Below, piece by piece: positions 41,723-50,202 of a stretch of 64,000 nucleotides of DNA (positions are counted from its first letter, which is position 1; each line of letters opens with the position of its first letter). Made by a program: the position numbers and the translations under genes. The notes under the pieces were generated by a model. The model was not told the origin of the DNA. It saw nothing but the letters and a program-made list of their open reading frames with translations, and did no database searches. The DNA lies in assembly GCA_028383305.1 (NCBI GenBank), contig JAOEVD010000011.1:1-64000 (forward strand). Reading direction: 5' to 3'. This DNA comes from Candidatus Puniceispirillum sp. (GTDB lineage Bacteria > Pseudomonadota > Alphaproteobacteria > Puniceispirillales > Puniceispirillaceae).

Positions 41723-42712
41723 ATGTCAGAGCTAAAACTATCCATCGCAACAACTGATTATGACCATTTCCGCGATTTCCGCCTTGGTGAAGTGCGGGCG
41801 CAAGGCATTGACCATAACTGGCTCAACCTTGGCCATCATGAGTGCTTTGCGAGATTCACTGCCAATCGTGAATTTGATGTTGCCGAGCTGTCCTTTGCCA
41901 AATTCTCGGCGCAGGTGACCCGCCCGGATAGCGATGTTATTGGCCTACCGGTCATTTGTTCTCGGCTGTTCCGCTTTAGTTCGTTTTATGTCAATAAAAA
42001 CAGTAAAATCAAAACGATTGCCGACTTGAAAGGGAAACGCGTGGGATCGCCGGAATGGGCACATTCTGCGGCCGTTTATATGCGTGGCTGGATGCATAAC
42101 GAGATGGACGTAAAGCTGAGTGATGTTCATTGGGTGCAGGCAGGTGCCAATGCTGCCGGACGCAAAGAAAAGGTCGAGTTAAGCCTGCCTGAGGGTGTCA
42201 AGCTGACGCGGATCAATGATAAATCGCTCAGTGAGCTTTTGGCCTCAGGCGAGATTGATTGCGCGATCATTGCCCGCCCACCAACCTGTTTTCTTGAGGG
42301 GCATCCAGATGTTGAGCGGCTGTTTCCTGACTATATCGAAATGGAAGAGGATTATTACCAGCGCACTAAGGTCTGGCCGATTATGCATATCATTGCCATG
42401 CGGCGGCAGATTTTGGATGAAAATCCTTGGGTCGCGCGGAACTTGCTGAATGCGTTTCAGGAGTCCAAGCGGCGCAGTCTTGAGCGGCTTCTTGATCCGG
42501 CGGTTTCGCGCTATCCGGTGCCGTGGCTGGCGACCTATGCGCGCAAGATGCGTGACATGTTTGATGGCGATCTTTTCCCTTATGGCATCGAAGAAAATCG
42601 CCCGACATGGGAACAAATGGCGCTTTATACCTATCAGCAGGGCATCGCGCATCGTCAATTTACCCCCGAAGATATTTTTCCCAAGGGCATCATGACTGAC
42701 GTTGTGATCTGA
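41723..42712 (+). CDS. 4,5-dihydroxyphthalate decarboxylase-like protein (second divergent homologue)
   Basis: 329 residues of the Pht5/PhtD family with the binding-protein fold. Seen: LSIATTDYDHFRDFRLGEV at the start, FDVAELSFAKFSAQ near 55, KGKRVGSPEWAHSAAVYMRGWMHNE near 105-130 (where Pht5 has EYQLTANVWARG), and KVWPIMHIIAMRR near 225. The changed EYQL segment suggests an altered active site. No signal peptide. ATG 41723 is better supported than 41660. It begins a run with two class II aldolase genes, so a decarboxylation/aldol sequence on a hydroxylated aromatic or oxoacid is plausible. Confidence 0.8.
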   Translation: MSELKLSIATTDYDHFRDFRLGEVRAQGIDHNWLNLGHHECFARFTANREFDVAELSFAKFSAQVTRPDSDVIGLPVICSRLFRFSSFYVNKNSKIKTIADLKGKRVGSPEWAHSAAVYMRGWMHNEMDVKLSDVHWVQAGANAAGRKEKVELSLPEGVKLTRINDKSLSELLASGEIDCAIIARPPTCFLEGHPDVERLFPDYIEMEEDYYQRTKVWPIMHIIAMRRQILDENPWVARNLLNAFQESKRRSLERLLDPAVSRYPVPWLATYARKMRDMFDGDLFPYGIEENRPTWEQMALYTYQQGIAHRQFTPEDIFPKGIMTDVVI

Positions 42713-42752
42713 TCATATCATATCAACAAAAGGCGATTGAAGACGAGGTGAC

Positions 42753-43502
42753 ATGATGAGTGAAACTCCAAAATCTGCGGGGCCGGTTGCGCCTGAATTG
42801 CTGGCCGATCTTGCGGCGGCAAGCCGAATTCTTGCCGCGCGTGGTGTGGTTGATGGCTTTGGTCATGTGTCGATGCGCCACCCAGATTCGCCCGACCGGT
42901 TTTTGATGTCAAAATCAATTGCGCCGGCACTGGTGGTTCCTGATGACATCATTGAATATGACCTAAATAGCGAGCCGTGTAACGCCAATGGACGTGGCAG
43001 TTTTCTTGAAAGGTTCATTCATGGTGAAATCTATAAGGCACGCCCCGATATCAATTCAGTGGTTCATAGCCATTCGCCATCGGTGATCCCGTTTGGGCTG
43101 GTGACAACCGATATGAAGGCAATGTTCCACAATGCTGCTTTTTTGGCGGCGGGTGTTCCGGTTTTTGATATTGCCGACAAATTTGGCGATACGGATATGC
43201 TGGTTTGCGACTGTGTGAAGGGTGAGGCCTTGGCCGAAGTTTTAAAGGACAAGGATGTTGCATTGATGCGGGCGCATGGGTCTGTCGCTTGTGGGCCGAC
43301 GCTGCAAACGGCGGTGTTTCGTGCGGTCTATACCGAAGTGAATGCCCGAATTCAGCATTTTGCGCAGGCACTAAGCAGCGATGGCAATCTGGCGGCATTG
43401 ACTAAAACCGAAGGCCAGCTTGCAGATGTGCCGAACCAGACCGCAGGTATGCGCGCATGGCATCTTTGGCGCGCTGAGGTTCGTAAAGAGGTTAATTGGT
43501 AA
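42753..43502 (+). CDS. Class II aldolase/adducin-family protein
   Basis: 249 residues. The zinc-binding histidines of the family appear as VVHSHSPSVIPF (H-x-H) near residue 105-115 and MRAHGSVACG near 175; the catalytic Glu region is HGEIYKARPD near 90. It resembles members that decarboxylate dihydroxy-aromatic acids or cleave fuculose-type phosphates; the substrate is not decidable. Two adjacent ATGs (42753, 42756) follow GAGG. It is followed after 14 bases by a second, shorter family member, so the two may form a hetero-oligomer or act in sequence. Confidence 0.85.
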   Translation: MMSETPKSAGPVAPELLADLAAASRILAARGVVDGFGHVSMRHPDSPDRFLMSKSIAPALVVPDDIIEYDLNSEPCNANGRGSFLERFIHGEIYKARPDINSVVHSHSPSVIPFGLVTTDMKAMFHNAAFLAAGVPVFDIADKFGDTDMLVCDCVKGEALAEVLKDKDVALMRAHGSVACGPTLQTAVFRAVYTEVNARIQHFAQALSSDGNLAALTKTEGQLADVPNQTAGMRAWHLWRAEVRKEVNW

Positions 43503-43516
43503 ATTGGAGTCGATAA

Positions 43517-44194
43517 ATGGATGATCTAGAGCAGAAAAAACAACAGCTTGCCGATTGTATTCGGATGCTGGAATCGTCTGATATTATTGACTATAACGGC
43601 CATGCCAGCTTTCGCGGTGATGGTGAAACCTTGCATATCAATATTGGATCATGCCAGCGCAGCCAGCTTCGTGCCAAGGATATCTGCCAGATTGATTTTG
43701 CGGGCAATTTGCTTGCGGGTGATGGCAATCCGCCGCTGGAATTTCATCTTCATGCCGGCATTTATCGGGCGCGTCCTGAGGTGAATGCCATTGTCCACGC
43801 GCACCCGAAATGGTCTACCTTCCTGACCATGGTCGGCGTTGATTATCTGCCTGTATTTGCCCAAGGCTCGCTGGTATATCCGGTGCCGGTACTAGACACA
43901 CCAGACTCGATTAATAATCCGAAAATGTCGGATCGGTTGAATCAAATTCTTGGCGACCGGCCCGCCGCCTTAATGAAATCGCATGGCGCGGTGACGGTTG
44001 GCGCCAGCATTACCGAGGCGTTTGTGCTGATCAATTATCTTGAAGAAAATGCGCATCGTCAGCATATGGCGATGCAGATCGGCAAGCCGTATTGCTTTAG
44101 TGATGATGAAATGGCGCTGTGCCGGGGCAAGCTATGGAATGCCAAGCTGTTTCAGCGTACTTGGGATCACTTCTATGCCAAATTGCCGTCATAA
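43517..44194 (+). CDS. Class II aldolase/adducin-family protein, possible dihydroxyphthalate-type decarboxylase
   Basis: 225 residues. FHLHAGIYRARPEVNAIVHAHPKWSTF near 75-100 gives the Glu/His-x-His metal site and MKSHGAVTVGASITEAF near 155 the distal histidine. The N-terminal DYNGHASFRGDG corresponds to the G-N-x-S-x-R phosphate-loop region, but lacks the usual phosphate-binding pattern, as in family members acting on aromatic acids (PhtC-type). Neighbouring Pht5-like genes favour an aromatic acid as substrate. Follows the other family member by 14 bases and precedes the shikimate dehydrogenase-like gene. Confidence 0.83.
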   Translation: MDDLEQKKQQLADCIRMLESSDIIDYNGHASFRGDGETLHINIGSCQRSQLRAKDICQIDFAGNLLAGDGNPPLEFHLHAGIYRARPEVNAIVHAHPKWSTFLTMVGVDYLPVFAQGSLVYPVPVLDTPDSINNPKMSDRLNQILGDRPAALMKSHGAVTVGASITEAFVLINYLEENAHRQHMAMQIGKPYCFSDDEMALCRGKLWNAKLFQRTWDHFYAKLPS

Positions 44195-44248
44195 TGCGGG
44201 GGCATGTGATCGGTAAGTGACCTCGGCGTTTTAAGGAAAGGAAATCAG

Positions 44249-45118
44249 GTGTCAAATATCCATAGGTCAAAAAAAGACGGTTTTCTGCTGGCAGGGGTCA
44301 TGGGTTGGCCGGTGCTTCATTCGCGCTCGCCGCTAATGCATAATTACTGGTTCAGCCAACAGAATCTTCGCGGCAGCTATGTACCGTTGGAGATCAAGCC
44401 GGGGTCTGTCGGCGCGGCGCTTCGGGCGATGGCACCGCTGGGGTTTTCTGGCTGTAACCTGACGATTCCGCACAAGCTAGAGGCGATGGATATTGTTGAT
44501 GAGCTGGACGATGTTGCCAAAAAGATTGGGGCGATTAGCTGTGTGGTGTTGCGGGAAGACCAATCGCTTTTTGGGACGAATAATGACTGGCTTGGTTTTA
44601 TTGGAAACATAAAACAGCAGGTTCCTGATTGGCGTGCAGATGCTGGGCCGGTGGTGGTGCTTGGCGCCGGCGGTGGTGCGCGGGCGATCTGTTATGCGCT
44701 GTTGTCCGAAGGCGCAACTGAAATCCGGTTGGTAAACCGGACCAAGGCGCATGCCGAAATCATCGCCAGTGAATTTGGCGGACCAATAGAAACATTGCCT
44801 TGGGATCTGCGCCATGATGCGCTTGATGGTGCAGCGATGCTGGTCAACACCACCAGTCAGGGTATGGTTGGTATGGCTGAATTAGATTTGACGTTGGATG
44901 CGCTGCCGGCCGCGGCCTTGGTAAGTGATATTATTTATACGCCGCTGGAAACAAGATTGCTGGCGGTGGCGCGCCAACGCGGTAACATGACGATAAACGG
45001 GCTTGGAATGTTGTTGCATCAGGGCAAACCGGCATGGCGTATGTGGTTCGATGTCGAGCCTGAGGTAACCGATGAGTTACGCCAAAAGATGGAGGCAAGC
45101 ATCCGCGGTGACGAATAA
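44249..45118 (+). CDS. Shikimate/quinate dehydrogenase
   Basis: 289 residues of the AroE family. The substrate site is GWPVLHSRSPLMHNYWF near residue 20, TIPHKLEAM (catalytic Lys) near 73, and TNNDWLGF near 110; the nucleotide loop is VVLGAGGGARAICYAL near 135, then NRTKAH; C-terminal NGLGMLLHQGKPAW. GTG start behind AAGGAAA. In a protocatechuate-catabolic neighbourhood it may oxidise quinate or shikimate for degradation instead of, or as well as, serving aromatic biosynthesis. No dehydroquinate or dehydroshikimate dehydratase gene is in the window. cysQ follows after 16 bases. Confidence 0.88.
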   Translation: MSNIHRSKKDGFLLAGVMGWPVLHSRSPLMHNYWFSQQNLRGSYVPLEIKPGSVGAALRAMAPLGFSGCNLTIPHKLEAMDIVDELDDVAKKIGAISCVVLREDQSLFGTNNDWLGFIGNIKQQVPDWRADAGPVVVLGAGGGARAICYALLSEGATEIRLVNRTKAHAEIIASEFGGPIETLPWDLRHDALDGAAMLVNTTSQGMVGMAELDLTLDALPAAALVSDIIYTPLETRLLAVARQRGNMTINGLGMLLHQGKPAWRMWFDVEPEVTDELRQKMEASIRGDE

Positions 45119-45134
45119 TCTGGGGCAAAGCAAG

Positions 45135-45896
45135 ATGGATTATGCAGCGCTTGCGAAGCAATTGATCCGCCCGGTTGAAGAGGCTGGTCAGGTTATTATG
45201 GATATCTACCGCCGCCGGCCAACAATCGATATCAAGGCTGATGGCAGCCCCGTCACCGAGGCGGATAAGGCGGCTGAAGCGATTCTGTTGCCGGCAATCG
45301 CTGCTGCTGCCCCATCAATCCAGATTGTGTCCGAAGAAAACCCGATGAGCCATGATTCTGCTGCTGGGGAACAGTTCTTTCTCGTTGATCCGCTGGATGG
45401 CACCAAGGAATTTATCAAAACTGATGCCAATGGCGCCTTTACCGTCAATATCGGTTTCATTGAAGGCGGCGTTCCGGTGATGGGTGTTGTTTATGCGCCA
45501 GCATTGGGCCGGTTATTTTTTGGTAGTGCCGATGCCGGCGCGTTTGAAATTTCGTCCGGTAATTGTCGGCCAATTGAGGTTCGAAAACCAGACTCTGCGG
45601 CGATTGTTGCGGTCGCCAGCGCATCGCACCGTGACGCGGCGACAAACCGCTGGCTAGAAGATCGGGGCATTAAACAGACTGTTTCAATTGGGTCATCGTT
45701 GAAATTCTGTCTGGTTGCGGCGGGTGAGGCAGATGTCTATCCGCGCTATGGGCCAACTATGGAATGGGATACGGCAGCCGGTGATGCTGTGCTGCGCGCC
45801 GCCGGTGGCACTGTTGTCGGCGATGATGGCACGCCCTTCTGCTATGGTAAAAGCGGTTATCGCAATGACGCGTTCTTTGCCTTTGGCGGCGGCTGA
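45135..45896 (+). CDS. cysQ: 3'(2'),5'-bisphosphate nucleotidase
   Basis: About 253 residues of the inositol-phosphatase-like family. It hydrolyses adenosine 3',5'-bisphosphate formed in sulfate assimilation. Metal-binding motifs: SEENP near residue 70, FLVDPLDGTKEFIK near 90, and MEWDTAAGDAVLRAAGGTV near 210. I start at ATG 45135; the upstream start at 45072 would overlap the preceding gene by 47 bases. It is a housekeeping gene that appears to be read through from the shikimate dehydrogenase gene. Confidence 0.92.
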   Translation: MDYAALAKQLIRPVEEAGQVIMDIYRRRPTIDIKADGSPVTEADKAAEAILLPAIAAAAPSIQIVSEENPMSHDSAAGEQFFLVDPLDGTKEFIKTDANGAFTVNIGFIEGGVPVMGVVYAPALGRLFFGSADAGAFEISSGNCRPIEVRKPDSAAIVAVASASHRDAATNRWLEDRGIKQTVSIGSSLKFCLVAAGEADVYPRYGPTMEWDTAAGDAVLRAAGGTVVGDDGTPFCYGKSGYRNDAFFAFGGG

Positions 45897-45900
45897 TCGG

Positions 45901-46893
45901 CTAGACCGAGAATTGCTCAATCGTTCCTTGATGGAACAGCTCATCGACTGAAACGCGCCGCGCTGATAGGCCCTGCCGGTGATGGTGATCGAGGAAATTA
46001 TCCAAGACCTTACGGTTTGCCTCAACCCCGTTTGACCAGTAATCCTGCCCCAGAAGCGCCTGTGCAGACTCGATATGTTCGGCCAAAAACGGAATTGTCG
46101 CGTGCGATGCAGCCGTATCTAAAAGCATATTAACCGCCATGTTTTTTGACAGATTAAATGCTTTATAAAGGGCGCCGGGCAGCCAGGGGTGGGCCTTGGC
46201 TAGGGTTTTGCGAACGCCAAGTAGATGCATGATCGGGAAAATACCACTGCGTTTGTAATAATCGGTCGCGGTGCCGACCAAATCGGGGAACAGGCGGACA
46301 ATATCAGGGTTTCCAGCATCATAACATGGCGGGTTGCGGGGCCCGATAAAGCCATCAAGATCACCAGCAACCAGCATTTCATCAAGCGATTTGCCCTTTG
46401 GTGCCGGTTCGATGGAGACATCAGCGGGAAGTTGAAGTTTGATTTTTTCCGGCCGGTCAGGCGTCCCAACACCGCCGCGAATCCAGTGAATATCGGATGG
46501 CTTGACGCCGTAATCATCTTCAAGAAGGCCGCGGGCCCATACATTGGCGGTTAGCTGGTATTCTGCAATGCCAATGCGTTTGCCGCGAAGATCGGCAGGC
46601 TCATTTATGCCTTTGCCTTTACGGATATAGATTGATGAATGGCGAAAAGAGCGTGACATAAAGACAGGAATGGCAATGTAATGGCCGCTGTCCTGAGCGG
46701 TGCTGACCGTGTAAGAGCTGAATGATAGCTCGCAAATATCAAAATCCTGATTACGAAAGGCGCGAAAAAAAATTTCTTCAGGCGACAATTTCATAAAGAT
46801 TGGATCAACGCCGTCAATTTGCACATCACCATCAAAAAGGGCGCGGTTACGATCATAATTGCCGACAGCAATAGACAGATTAAGATTGGCCAT
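45901..46893 (-). CDS. 4,5-dihydroxyphthalate decarboxylase
   Basis: 330 residues, the same length as Pht5/PhtD, and very like it throughout. Recognised stretches: AVGNYDRNRALFDGDV at the start, SPEEIFFRAFRNQDFDICELSFSSY near 40-65, AEYQLTANVWARGLLEDDYGV near 115-135, RSGIFPIMHLLGVRKTLA near 220, and HHHRQGLSARRVSVDELFH at the end. It converts 4,5-dihydroxyphthalate to protocatechuate, the substrate of LigAB. ATG 46893 follows GGAG; an in-frame ATG at 46944 is weaker. It is convergent with cysQ and divergent from ligI across a 464-base space. Confidence 0.87.
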   Translation of the reverse strand: MANLNLSIAVGNYDRNRALFDGDVQIDGVDPIFMKLSPEEIFFRAFRNQDFDICELSFSSYTVSTAQDSGHYIAIPVFMSRSFRHSSIYIRKGKGINEPADLRGKRIGIAEYQLTANVWARGLLEDDYGVKPSDIHWIRGGVGTPDRPEKIKLQLPADVSIEPAPKGKSLDEMLVAGDLDGFIGPRNPPCYDAGNPDIVRLFPDLVGTATDYYKRSGIFPIMHLLGVRKTLAKAHPWLPGALYKAFNLSKNMAVNMLLDTAASHATIPFLAEHIESAQALLGQDYWSNGVEANRKVLDNFLDHHHRQGLSARRVSVDELFHQGTIEQFSV

Positions 46894-47182
46894 GATATCT
46901 CCAGAAATATCCGACGGATCGCCGGCAGGCGCGCTAGCGCGCAACAGAAGTTAGCTGTATAAATTAGCTGTATTCCCGCGGTCGTCAAGGTTGAACTCCG
47001 CCGCAAAATAATGACGCATATTTTGCTCGCTAAACCGTCAGCGGCTTTGGCAAAGAAACATTCATTGTGGCGTGCGTCGATTTTGGGGGCGCCGATTTGG
47101 GGTGGGGGTGAAATTTGGGAGCAGGTGCCCATTGTCATTTTATATGTCTAAAATTTTTTCTCGCAGGTTTAAAACTTACCCT

Positions 47183-47227
47183 GGAATTTCGTTCTTCTAT
47201 TGATTGTTCTGCATCACCGCATATTCT
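47183..47227 (+). promoter_or_regulatory. Possible promoter of ligI-ligJ with a partial tandem-operator core
   Basis: TTGATT (47200-47205), 16 bases, TATTCT (47222-47227) is a fair promoter, 130 bases before ligI. Just upstream, GGAAT-TTC-GTTCT (47183-47195) equals the central dyad of the tandem operator (right arm, three bases, left arm), but the outer arms are missing. The rest of the 46894-47357 space shows no gene that I can support. Confidence 0.35.
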
Positions 47228-47357
47228 ATAGCTTGAAAGATGCGAAAGCGCGAATAAATGACGAAAGCTCGATTTAGACATTTTCCCATCTGACGAGTTA
47301 TTTCACCCCCTCATGAACAAAGGCGCCTAGAGATATTGTCGCCAGATTGGTATTGCT

Positions 47358-48263
47358 ATGAGTGAATATTTACACCCCGTTACCGGTATGAAAAGCTGCA
47401 TGGCGCCCGATCCGGATACGCGAACACCGGCGTTTATTGCGCCAAAGGGTGCTTGCGACAGTCATTGTCATATTTTTGGCCCTCATGAGGTTTTTCCCTA
47501 TCACCCGAAATCGACCTATCATCCGCCTGATGGCCCAAAGGAAAGTCTGGCCGCTCTTCATGCCAAGCTGGGCATTGATCGTGCAGTGATTGTGCAGGCA
47601 AGCTGTCATGGCCCTGATAACCGTGCGATGCTTGATGCGATTGCAGGTCGGCCTGATGATTATCGTGGTGTCTGTATTGCCAATGACAGTTTTTCCGACG
47701 AGGATTTTGCCGATCTTGATGCTGGTGGGGTGCGCGGCATCCGGTTCAATTTTGTAACCCATCTTGGTGGCACGCCTGATTTGGCGATGATGCAGCGGGT
47801 GTTAGACCGGATAAAGCCGCTTGGTTGGCATTTAGTGATCCATGTAAACGCCGAGGATATTCTAAATTTCAAGGATTTCTTCCTGCAGTTTGATATGAAT
47901 ATAGTTGTTGATCATATGGGCCGAGTGCCAACAGCCGACGGCGTGCATCAGCCCGCTTTCAAGATTTTAAAATCCTTTCTTGAGCGCGAGAATTGGTGGG
48001 TAAAAATTTGTGGTTCTGAACGTATTTCATCAGCGGGGCCGCCATTTTATGATGCGGTTCCCTATGCTCAGGAACTTGTCGAAATTGCCCCCGACCGTGT
48101 TTTATGGGGAACCGACTGGCCGCATCCAAACATCAAGCGTCATATGCCAAATGACGGTGATTTGTTGGATCTGGTGCCGTTATTGGCGCGTGATTCAGCG
48201 TTACAGAAAAAAATTCTGGTGGATAATCCAGCCCGGCTTTACGGATTTACGCCGGTAGAATGA
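47358..48263 (+). CDS. ligI: 2-pyrone-4,6-dicarboxylate lactonase
   Basis: Amidohydrolase-superfamily hydrolase of 301 residues (LigI ~295) that opens 2-pyrone-4,6-dicarboxylate to 4-oxalomesaconate. Seen: GACDSHCHIFGP near residue 33 (H-x-H), VIVQASCHGPDNRAMLDAI near 75, GVRGIRFNFVTHLGG near 125, VVDHMGR near 180, CGSERIS near 215 and LWGTDWPHPNIKRH near 255 with the metal-site Asp. A weak ribosome-binding site precedes the ATG. ligJ follows on the same strand after 159 bases. Confidence 0.93.
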   Translation: MSEYLHPVTGMKSCMAPDPDTRTPAFIAPKGACDSHCHIFGPHEVFPYHPKSTYHPPDGPKESLAALHAKLGIDRAVIVQASCHGPDNRAMLDAIAGRPDDYRGVCIANDSFSDEDFADLDAGGVRGIRFNFVTHLGGTPDLAMMQRVLDRIKPLGWHLVIHVNAEDILNFKDFFLQFDMNIVVDHMGRVPTADGVHQPAFKILKSFLERENWWVKICGSERISSAGPPFYDAVPYAQELVEIAPDRVLWGTDWPHPNIKRHMPNDGDLLDLVPLLARDSALQKKILVDNPARLYGFTPVE

Positions 48264-48422
48264 GGGCGATACCAGCCTAAATGAAACAAGCTTTTTGCAG
48301 CGGCGTTTTTCATTTTGGCTCTTGGTTTCGCGCATTTGTTGTCCTAGGCTATCTACTTGCTTATGTCTTAGGTCAGCGCACATGACCAATATTTCAGTAT
48401 TTTTATGAAGGAAGATTCAACG

Positions 48423-49433
48423 ATGATTATTGATTGTCATGGCCATTACACAACAACGCCCCCACAGGTCGAGGCCTATCGTAACGATCAGCGGGCATTA
48501 TTGGCAAAAGACCCAAACCATCTTTTTACAAAGGGCGATGTGAAGATTTCGGATGATGAAATTCGCGAATCAATCGCTAATAATCAACTGAAATTGCAAC
48601 AGGATCGCGGCACTGATCTGACAATATTTTCGCCGCGGGCTAGCTGGATGGGGCATGACCTTGGCAATGCCAGCACGTCGCAAGCATGGACCGAACTTTG
48701 TAATGATCTAATCCGGCGCGTCTGTGACCTGTTTCCAGATAATTTTGTTCCGGTTTGCCAATTGCCGCAAAGCCCTGAGACCTCGCTTGAAAATAGCATT
48801 GCCGAACTGTCGCGCTGTGTCGAGGAAATGGGCTTTATCGGTTGTAATCTAAACCCTGATCCGTCTGGTGGTTTTTGGAAGGATCCGCGTCTTGGTGATC
48901 GTTACTGGTACCCGTTTTATGAAAAAATGATCGAGATGGATGTGCCTGCTATGATCCATGTATCGGGGGCATGCCAGCATTCGCTTGACACGACGTCCAG
49001 TTATTATCTTGGGGCTGATACAACCGCCTTTACTCAGCTGTTATTTTCTGACGTCTTCACCGACTTCCCTGAATTAAAGTTGATTATCCCACATGGTGGC
49101 GGTGCCGTTCCCTATCATTGGGGCAGGTTCCGCGGGATTGCACAGGATAGAGGCCTTGGTGATCTGGATGAGCGGGTGCTTGGGAATCTCTATTTTGACA
49201 CTTGCGTCTATCATCAGCGCGGTATTGATCTATTGCTTGATGTTATCCCGACAAAAAATATTCTGTTCGCTTCAGAAATGATTGGTGCGGTTCGCGGTAT
49301 TGACCCCAGAACTGACCATCACTACGATGATACCAAGCGTTATATCGATGGTAATAAGGCGCTGGATGCCGCGGCAAAGCAGGCTATTTTTGAAGGTAAT
49401 GCCCGGCGTGTCTTCAACCGGTTGAAAATCTGA
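48423..49433 (+). CDS. ligJ: 4-oxalomesaconate hydratase
   Basis: About 336 residues of the amidohydrolase superfamily (LigJ 341). It hydrates 4-oxalomesaconate to 4-carboxy-4-hydroxy-2-oxoadipate, the LigK substrate. Metal-binding residues: IIDCHGHYTT at the N-terminus, PAMIHVSGACQHS near 185, LIIPHGGGAVPYHWGR near 225 and LFASEMIG near 285. ATG 48423 follows AAGGAAG at nine bases; the ATG at 48405 includes that ribosome-binding site and is unlikely. Completes the 4,5-cleavage pathway with ligI. Confidence 0.92.
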   Translation: MIIDCHGHYTTTPPQVEAYRNDQRALLAKDPNHLFTKGDVKISDDEIRESIANNQLKLQQDRGTDLTIFSPRASWMGHDLGNASTSQAWTELCNDLIRRVCDLFPDNFVPVCQLPQSPETSLENSIAELSRCVEEMGFIGCNLNPDPSGGFWKDPRLGDRYWYPFYEKMIEMDVPAMIHVSGACQHSLDTTSSYYLGADTTAFTQLLFSDVFTDFPELKLIIPHGGGAVPYHWGRFRGIAQDRGLGDLDERVLGNLYFDTCVYHQRGIDLLLDVIPTKNILFASEMIGAVRGIDPRTDHHYDDTKRYIDGNKALDAAAKQAIFEGNARRVFNRLKI

Positions 49434-49493
49434 TTTGTGCTTTTGTTATATGCATTGGCGTAAAAGCCAGTGCTGATTTCAGCGTGGGTCTGG

Positions 49494-50111
49494 TCAAGCG
49501 GTGAAATAATGCGATTCAAGCTGGCGGCAAATTTCATGATAGATCGGAAGATGCATTTCTTGAATGCTGGCAACGTCATTAGATGCCACATCGATCAGCA
49601 CATCACATAGTGGTCCTAGCTTGCCGCCACCAGCACCGGTAAGGCCGATCACCTTCATGTTTTTGGCGCGGGCAGTCTTTGCGGCCAGCAAGATATTTTC
49701 AGAATTTCCCGATGTTGAAATGGCAAGCAAAACATCAGTGGCCCTACCCATTGCCCATATTTGCTGGGCAAAAATCAAATCACCGTCAAGATCATTGGCA
49801 ATCGCGGTAATCAGGGATGAATGGCTGACCAGTGACAGGGCTGGCAATCCATATTGAAGTTTTTCCCCAAGACGCGCCGCATCATCACCACAAATGGCCG
49901 TCAATCGATCGCGATCTTGTGCTGATAATGAACGCGGCAGGCAAAACCCCTTCATCAATTCGCCAACGATATGTTCGCAATCGGCCGCGCTGCCACCATT
50001 GCCACAAATCAGCAAACTGCCACTAGCATCATAGCTAGCAATCAGCAGTTTTATCGCCGCGGCGATTTTGGCTATCTGGTTCTGATCGCTATTTTGGTCT
50101 TGCGGCTGCAT
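49494..50111 (-). CDS. SIS-domain phosphosugar isomerase, GmhA-like
   Basis: About 205 residues. LLICGNGGSAADCEHIVGELMKGF near residue 40-62 is the phosphoheptose isomerase signature; AISTSGNSENILLAAKTARAKNMKVIGLTGAGGG near 120-155 is the SIS core; the C-terminal IQEMHLPIYHEICRQLE carries the family Glu and His. It isomerises sedoheptulose 7-phosphate or a related sugar phosphate for surface heptose synthesis. ATG 50111 follows AAGGAG at six bases. Alone on the minus strand, not part of the aromatic genes. Confidence 0.87.
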   Translation of the reverse strand: MQPQDQNSDQNQIAKIAAAIKLLIASYDASGSLLICGNGGSAADCEHIVGELMKGFCLPRSLSAQDRDRLTAICGDDAARLGEKLQYGLPALSLVSHSSLITAIANDLDGDLIFAQQIWAMGRATDVLLAISTSGNSENILLAAKTARAKNMKVIGLTGAGGGKLGPLCDVLIDVASNDVASIQEMHLPIYHEICRQLESHYFTA

Positions 50112-50202
50112 GCAGCGCTCCTTCACTTAAAGGCATCATCATCATGCCTGATCTTGCCATTATTGAGGGGCTGAACAAAAAGCACAAATGATAAAATCAC
50201 CC

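Noticed and set aside
46985-47030. GTTCAACCTTGACG on the minus strand before the Pht5-like gene as an operator/promoter
   Set aside because: TTGACG is a fair -35, but the -10 is poor and the arms do not fit the GTTCY/RGAAC pattern with the 20-bp period.
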